Below are positions 13,203-14,114 of a stretch of 14,114 nt of DNA, one piece after another (within the stretch, counting starts at the first letter, position 1; each line of letters starts with the position of its first letter). Location of the stretch: contig JAFAQW010000258.1 of the NCBI GenBank assembly GCA_019245995.1, positions 1 through 14,114 on the forward strand. The letters run 5' to 3'. Source of the stretch: Vulcanimicrobiota bacterium. Lineage in GTDB: Bacteria > Vulcanimicrobiota > Vulcanimicrobiia > Vulcanimicrobiales > Vulcanimicrobiaceae. Below the pieces are notes generated by a model. It searched no databases. It had not been told where the DNA came from and saw nothing but the letters and a program-made list of their open reading frames with translations. The position numbers and the translations under genes are program-made.

Positions 13203-14114
13203 ATGCGCTTTCGTGCATTGGCAACCGACTTCGACGGAACCCTCGCAGACGAGGGCCGAGTTTCCGAGGCGGCCCTAGCGGCATTGGCATCATTGCGCAA
13301 GAGCGACCGATTCCTACTCCTAGTCACCGGCCGGCTTCTTGAAGATCTTCAGAACATTTTTTCGCATTTAGAGCTATTCCATTGGGTCGTTGCCGAAAAC
13401 GGGGCAGTACTCTACGAGCCCGCTTCGAGACAACACGTAACGCTGGCTGCGCCGCCACCCAAGGAGTTCCTGGATCGACTGGCTACTTTAGGTGTCCCGC
13501 TGGAGTGGGGTCATGTGATCGTCGCAACGCGGGAGCCGCACGAAAAGGCCGTGCTTGATGTGATTCGCGACCTGGGTCTGGAGCTACAGGTCATCTTCAA
13601 TAAGGGCGCGGTCATGGTTCTGCCGACGAACGTTAACAAGGCTTCCGGTCTCAGCGCGGCACTTCACCGTATGAAGCTGTCCCCGCATAATACGGTCGCC
13701 GTGGGCGACGCGGAAAATGATCATGCCTTCCTGTCTCTCTGCGAATGTGCTGTGGCAACGGCAAACGCTCTGCCGTCGCTAAAGCAACATGCAAACTTCG
13801 TCCTCGAAGAGCCCAACGGCGAGGGCGTCGTGAGGCTGGCAGACGAAGTTCGCCTTTCTGACTTGGCAGCCCGGCCGTTTCCTCAACACGACGTGCCGCT
13901 CGGTACGACGCGCGAAGGCACCGAAGTCTTGCTGCATCCCTATATGTCGGGTACATTACTTTTTGCCGGGCCATCCGGAGGTGGTAAGTCGACCGCGGCG
14001 CTTAGCTTCGTTGAACAGATCGAAGGCCGAGGTTACCAGACATGCATTATCGATCCAGAGGGTGACTACGAAGCTTTCGGAAAGGCGATTGTGCTTGGCG
14101 ATGCGACAATGGCA
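13203..14114 (+). CDS. HAD phosphatase fused to HerA/VirB4-like ATPase, 5' part
   Basis: The frame is open from ATG 13203 to the window end (304 codons, incomplete). Residues 1-225 form a HAD-IIB-type phosphatase: DFDGT with nucleophile D9 and acid D11, T42 in LLVTGR, a short cap (about 70-140), K146 in NKASG, and GDAENDHAF with D169 and D173. After a linker of about 25 residues, AGPSGGGKST (255-264) is a Walker A motif. It is followed by CIIDPEGDYEAF (281-292), the segment typical of HerA/VirB4/DUF87 ATPases. So a small-molecule-phosphatase domain precedes a translocase-like ATPase in one polypeptide. All HAD catalytic residues are intact. The AAGGA ribosome-binding site has a 6-base spacer. 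Third-position GC is lower than in the left part of the window, which points to transfer. The biological role is unknown. Confidence 0.85.
   Translation, partial: MRFRALATDFDGTLADEGRVSEAALAALASLRKSDRFLLLVTGRLLEDLQNIFSHLELFHWVVAENGAVLYEPASRQHVTLAAPPPKEFLDRLATLGVPLEWGHVIVATREPHEKAVLDVIRDLGLELQVIFNKGAVMVLPTNVNKASGLSAALHRMKLSPHNTVAVGDAENDHAFLSLCECAVATANALPSLKQHANFVLEEPNGEGVVRLADEVRLSDLAARPFPQHDVPLGTTREGTEVLLHPYMSGTLLFAGPSGGGKSTAALSFVEQIEGRGYQTCIIDPEGDYEAFGKAIVLGDATMA

Noticed and set aside
1..14114. CRISPR arrays, rRNA genes or insertion sequences
   Set aside because: I saw no regularly spaced direct repeats, no rRNA-like sequence and no transposase or terminal inverted repeats in the window.

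Overview
This is a GC-rich, gene-dense stretch of bacterial chromosome with short intergenic gaps, many GTG and TTG starts, and several 4-base stop/start overlaps. No rRNA or marker protein fixes the lineage. The small families present, and a dispersed repeat of the form TGTCACCCTGAGC...GGGCGACA, remind me of uncultured lineages such as Candidatus Eremiobacterota. That is an impression only, not an assignment.

Layout. (1) Positions 1-277 hold the 3' end of a hydroxymethylglutaryl-CoA lyase gene (+). (2) Positions 255-5278 hold a minus-strand run, read from right to left: purE, purK (purine synthesis), a MarC-family membrane protein, a metal-dependent amidohydrolase, a GT4-type glycosyltransferase and a DUF3052 protein. 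Several of these are translationally coupled. (3) Positions 5337-8450 (+) hold a clan-A glycoside hydrolase-like protein, a short-chain dehydrogenase with an unusual tail, and an exported His/Met-rich protein, each overlapping the next. (4) Positions 8431-11312 (-) hold a complete metal-uptake operon: Fur/Zur-type regulator, substrate-binding protein, ATPase with a His-rich tail, and permease. The exported HVHP protein converges on this operon and may share its metal biology. (5) Positions 11372-12010 (-) hold an exported four-cysteine protein of unknown function.

(6) A tRNA-Ala(CGC) gene with a near-consensus sigma70 promoter lies at 12087-12162. After it the sequence changes: GC content falls, codon use relaxes and gene density drops. 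This part holds a DUF2442 protein behind a promoter whose spacer is a perfect 18-bp palindrome, with what looks like the remnant of a deleted DUF4160 partner. It also holds the 5' part of a large protein that fuses a HAD phosphatase to a HerA/VirB4-like ATPase and runs off the window. I read this as the edge of a horizontally acquired segment at a tRNA gene, although no integrase or second attachment site is visible.

The most interesting items are the HAD-ATPase fusion, the DUF2442 locus with its palindromic operator, the exported HVHP protein facing a zinc/manganese-type transporter, and the substrate-binding protein whose first metal-ligand histidine is replaced by glutamate.
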